From Triticum aestivum (taxonomy: Eukaryota > Streptophyta > Magnoliopsida > Poales > Poaceae): 64,000 nucleotides of DNA. Each line of letters opens with the position of its first letter. Position 1 is the first letter of the stretch. The notes under the pieces are model-generated. The model was not told the DNA's origin and searched no databases. It saw nothing but the letters and a program-made list of their open reading frames with translations. The position numbers were made by a program, and so were the translations under genes. The stretch covers positions 237,304,397-237,368,396 of the forward strand of contig NC_057803.1 of NCBI RefSeq assembly GCF_018294505.1, written 5' to 3'. Shown here piece after piece: positions 63,400 through 64,000 of the stretch.

Positions 63400-64000
63400 C
63401 AGGTAGGATTGGTTGACCGGGGATATGCCATTTATCCGCATCGGGGATATCTATGCGGTCCTGAAGTCGAGGCTGCTGTGGCGGCTAGATCATAGAATCA
63501 GCTTTTTGGCATTTCCTCGCTCTCTTCCTAGACTTCTTTACTGCCGGAAGGTCGTCCATAATACGTTGAGACGGCAATTCAGGCACCGACTCATGACGCT
63601 CAAACCCCGAGGAGGCGCCAGTATAGACATACTGTTCAGCGCCATCGTCGTCCTCATCCTTAGCGACATCATCAGCGACTAATGGAGCCTCCTCCTTACC
63701 CCGTCCGCTATCACCCAACCCGACACCCGACACTAATTGGGTAGGTGGGGTGTTAATGTCCATACCTTGCTGAGGCTGCGTGCTCGTGGGTGTGCTCCCG
63801 ACCGCCTCCGGAGGAAGTAGACTCTTTGGCTACAACAGGACCCAACCATTGCAACAATCACCAAGCCGCCGCGGTGTCTCGTCGTCATCCCCCGCTAGTA
63901 TTGGAGGAGGCAAATTCTCGTGGCCCGGTTTGACACTGGCCACGGAAACCTTGAAGACGTTCGGGGGGATCGGCCGGCTGTGGAACAAAGATTCCTTCGG
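63400..64000 (-). pseudogene. N-terminal part of the CACTA-2 protein
   Basis: From the right edge the minus strand reads FHSRPIPPNVFKVSVASVKP, PPPILAGDDETPRR, a TAG near 63834, then MDINTPPTQLVSGVG, an acidic block (DVAKDEDDDGAEQYVY) and a basic KKSRKRARK (nuclear-signal-like) before a likely intron near 63485. Charged, low-complexity linkers of this sort precede the Ulp1-like domain in this CACTA protein type. The start is outside the window. Confidence 0.5.

Larger units (their letters stand above)
61343..64000 (-). mobile_element. CACTA-2: 3' end of a second CACTA transposon
   Basis: The terminus CACTACTAGGGAAAAGCC at 61343 is followed by subterminal copies of TAGCAGCAGCGC, TAGTAGCGC and inverted GCGCTACAGC/GCTACTGCTAT. 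The preceding three bases are CAA. The minus-strand gene inside encodes an Ulp1-protease-like protein, known as a second gene of Triticeae CACTA elements. The other end and the transposase lie beyond 64000. It interrupts the copia gag. Confidence 0.85.

Noticed and set aside
1..64000. Host protein-coding gene
   Set aside because: Every conserved protein segment I could recognise belongs to a transposable element; no exon chain of a cellular gene was found on either strand.

Overview
The window looks like a gene-free block of intergenic DNA from a large grass genome, most probably Triticeae (wheat, goatgrass, barley or a relative). The evidence is the repeat content: Ty3/gypsy elements of the Athila, Tekay (chromovirus) and Tat lineages, a Ty1/copia element with an initiator-Met primer site, and two CACTA DNA transposons, nested in one another. 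I found no host gene, tRNA, rRNA or CRISPR. Family names such as Sabrina or WHAM would be guesses, so I use lineages and my own labels (R1, R2, A, B, C, D/E/F, G, S, X).

Layout, left to right. 1-10270: a plus-strand gypsy-type element (R1) with internal sequence and a 3' LTR at 9093, split by a 5.7 kb CACTA element (1209-6933, TSD ATT) that carries a broken En/Spm-type gene on the minus strand. 10282-11502: the 3' end of a minus-strand Tekay-like element (R2). 11503-13897: a Tat-lineage element (A) with LTR, gag, protease and the start of RT, inserted in R2. 13898-31145: a second member of the same LTR family (B), inserted in the RT of A and lacking pol. B is split by a complete 13.84 kb Tekay-type element (G, 15623-29462, minus strand, TSD GTACG, two 4.2 kb LTRs). 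31146 to about 33850: another family member (C) in inverse orientation. About 33892-40377: a 3'-truncated Athila-lineage element (S, minus strand) with gag, protease, RT, RNase H and integrase. 40378-42312 and 46530-46911: unassigned repetitive DNA (X) holding a 4.2 kb solo LTR (42318-46524, TSD CATAC) related to G. 46912-57420: two more pol-less units of the A/B/C family in tandem (LTR D, internal 1, half LTR E, internal 2, half LTR F). 57421-61342: a copia element with an LTR full of short palindromes and a gag carrying a zinc knuckle plus an RS-rich tail. 61343-64000: the 3' end of a second CACTA element with an Ulp1-protease-like gene on the minus strand.

How the parts work together. Nothing here needs to be autonomous. 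A shows the pol genes that the A/B/C/D/E/F family would need, while B, C and D-F have lost gag-pol continuity. B, C and D-F all keep a long reading frame on the opposite strand, between the gag-like part and the 3' LTR. This antisense frame encodes a putative gypsy-type transposon domain (PF04195-like), coiled-coil helices and an acidic tail. Its persistence while pol is lost is the most interesting biological signal. The second is the arrangement of half LTRs E and F, which together make one LTR broken at nearly one point. Most element genes are decayed, many stops being C-to-T changes at CAG or CGA codons, as expected of heavily methylated DNA.
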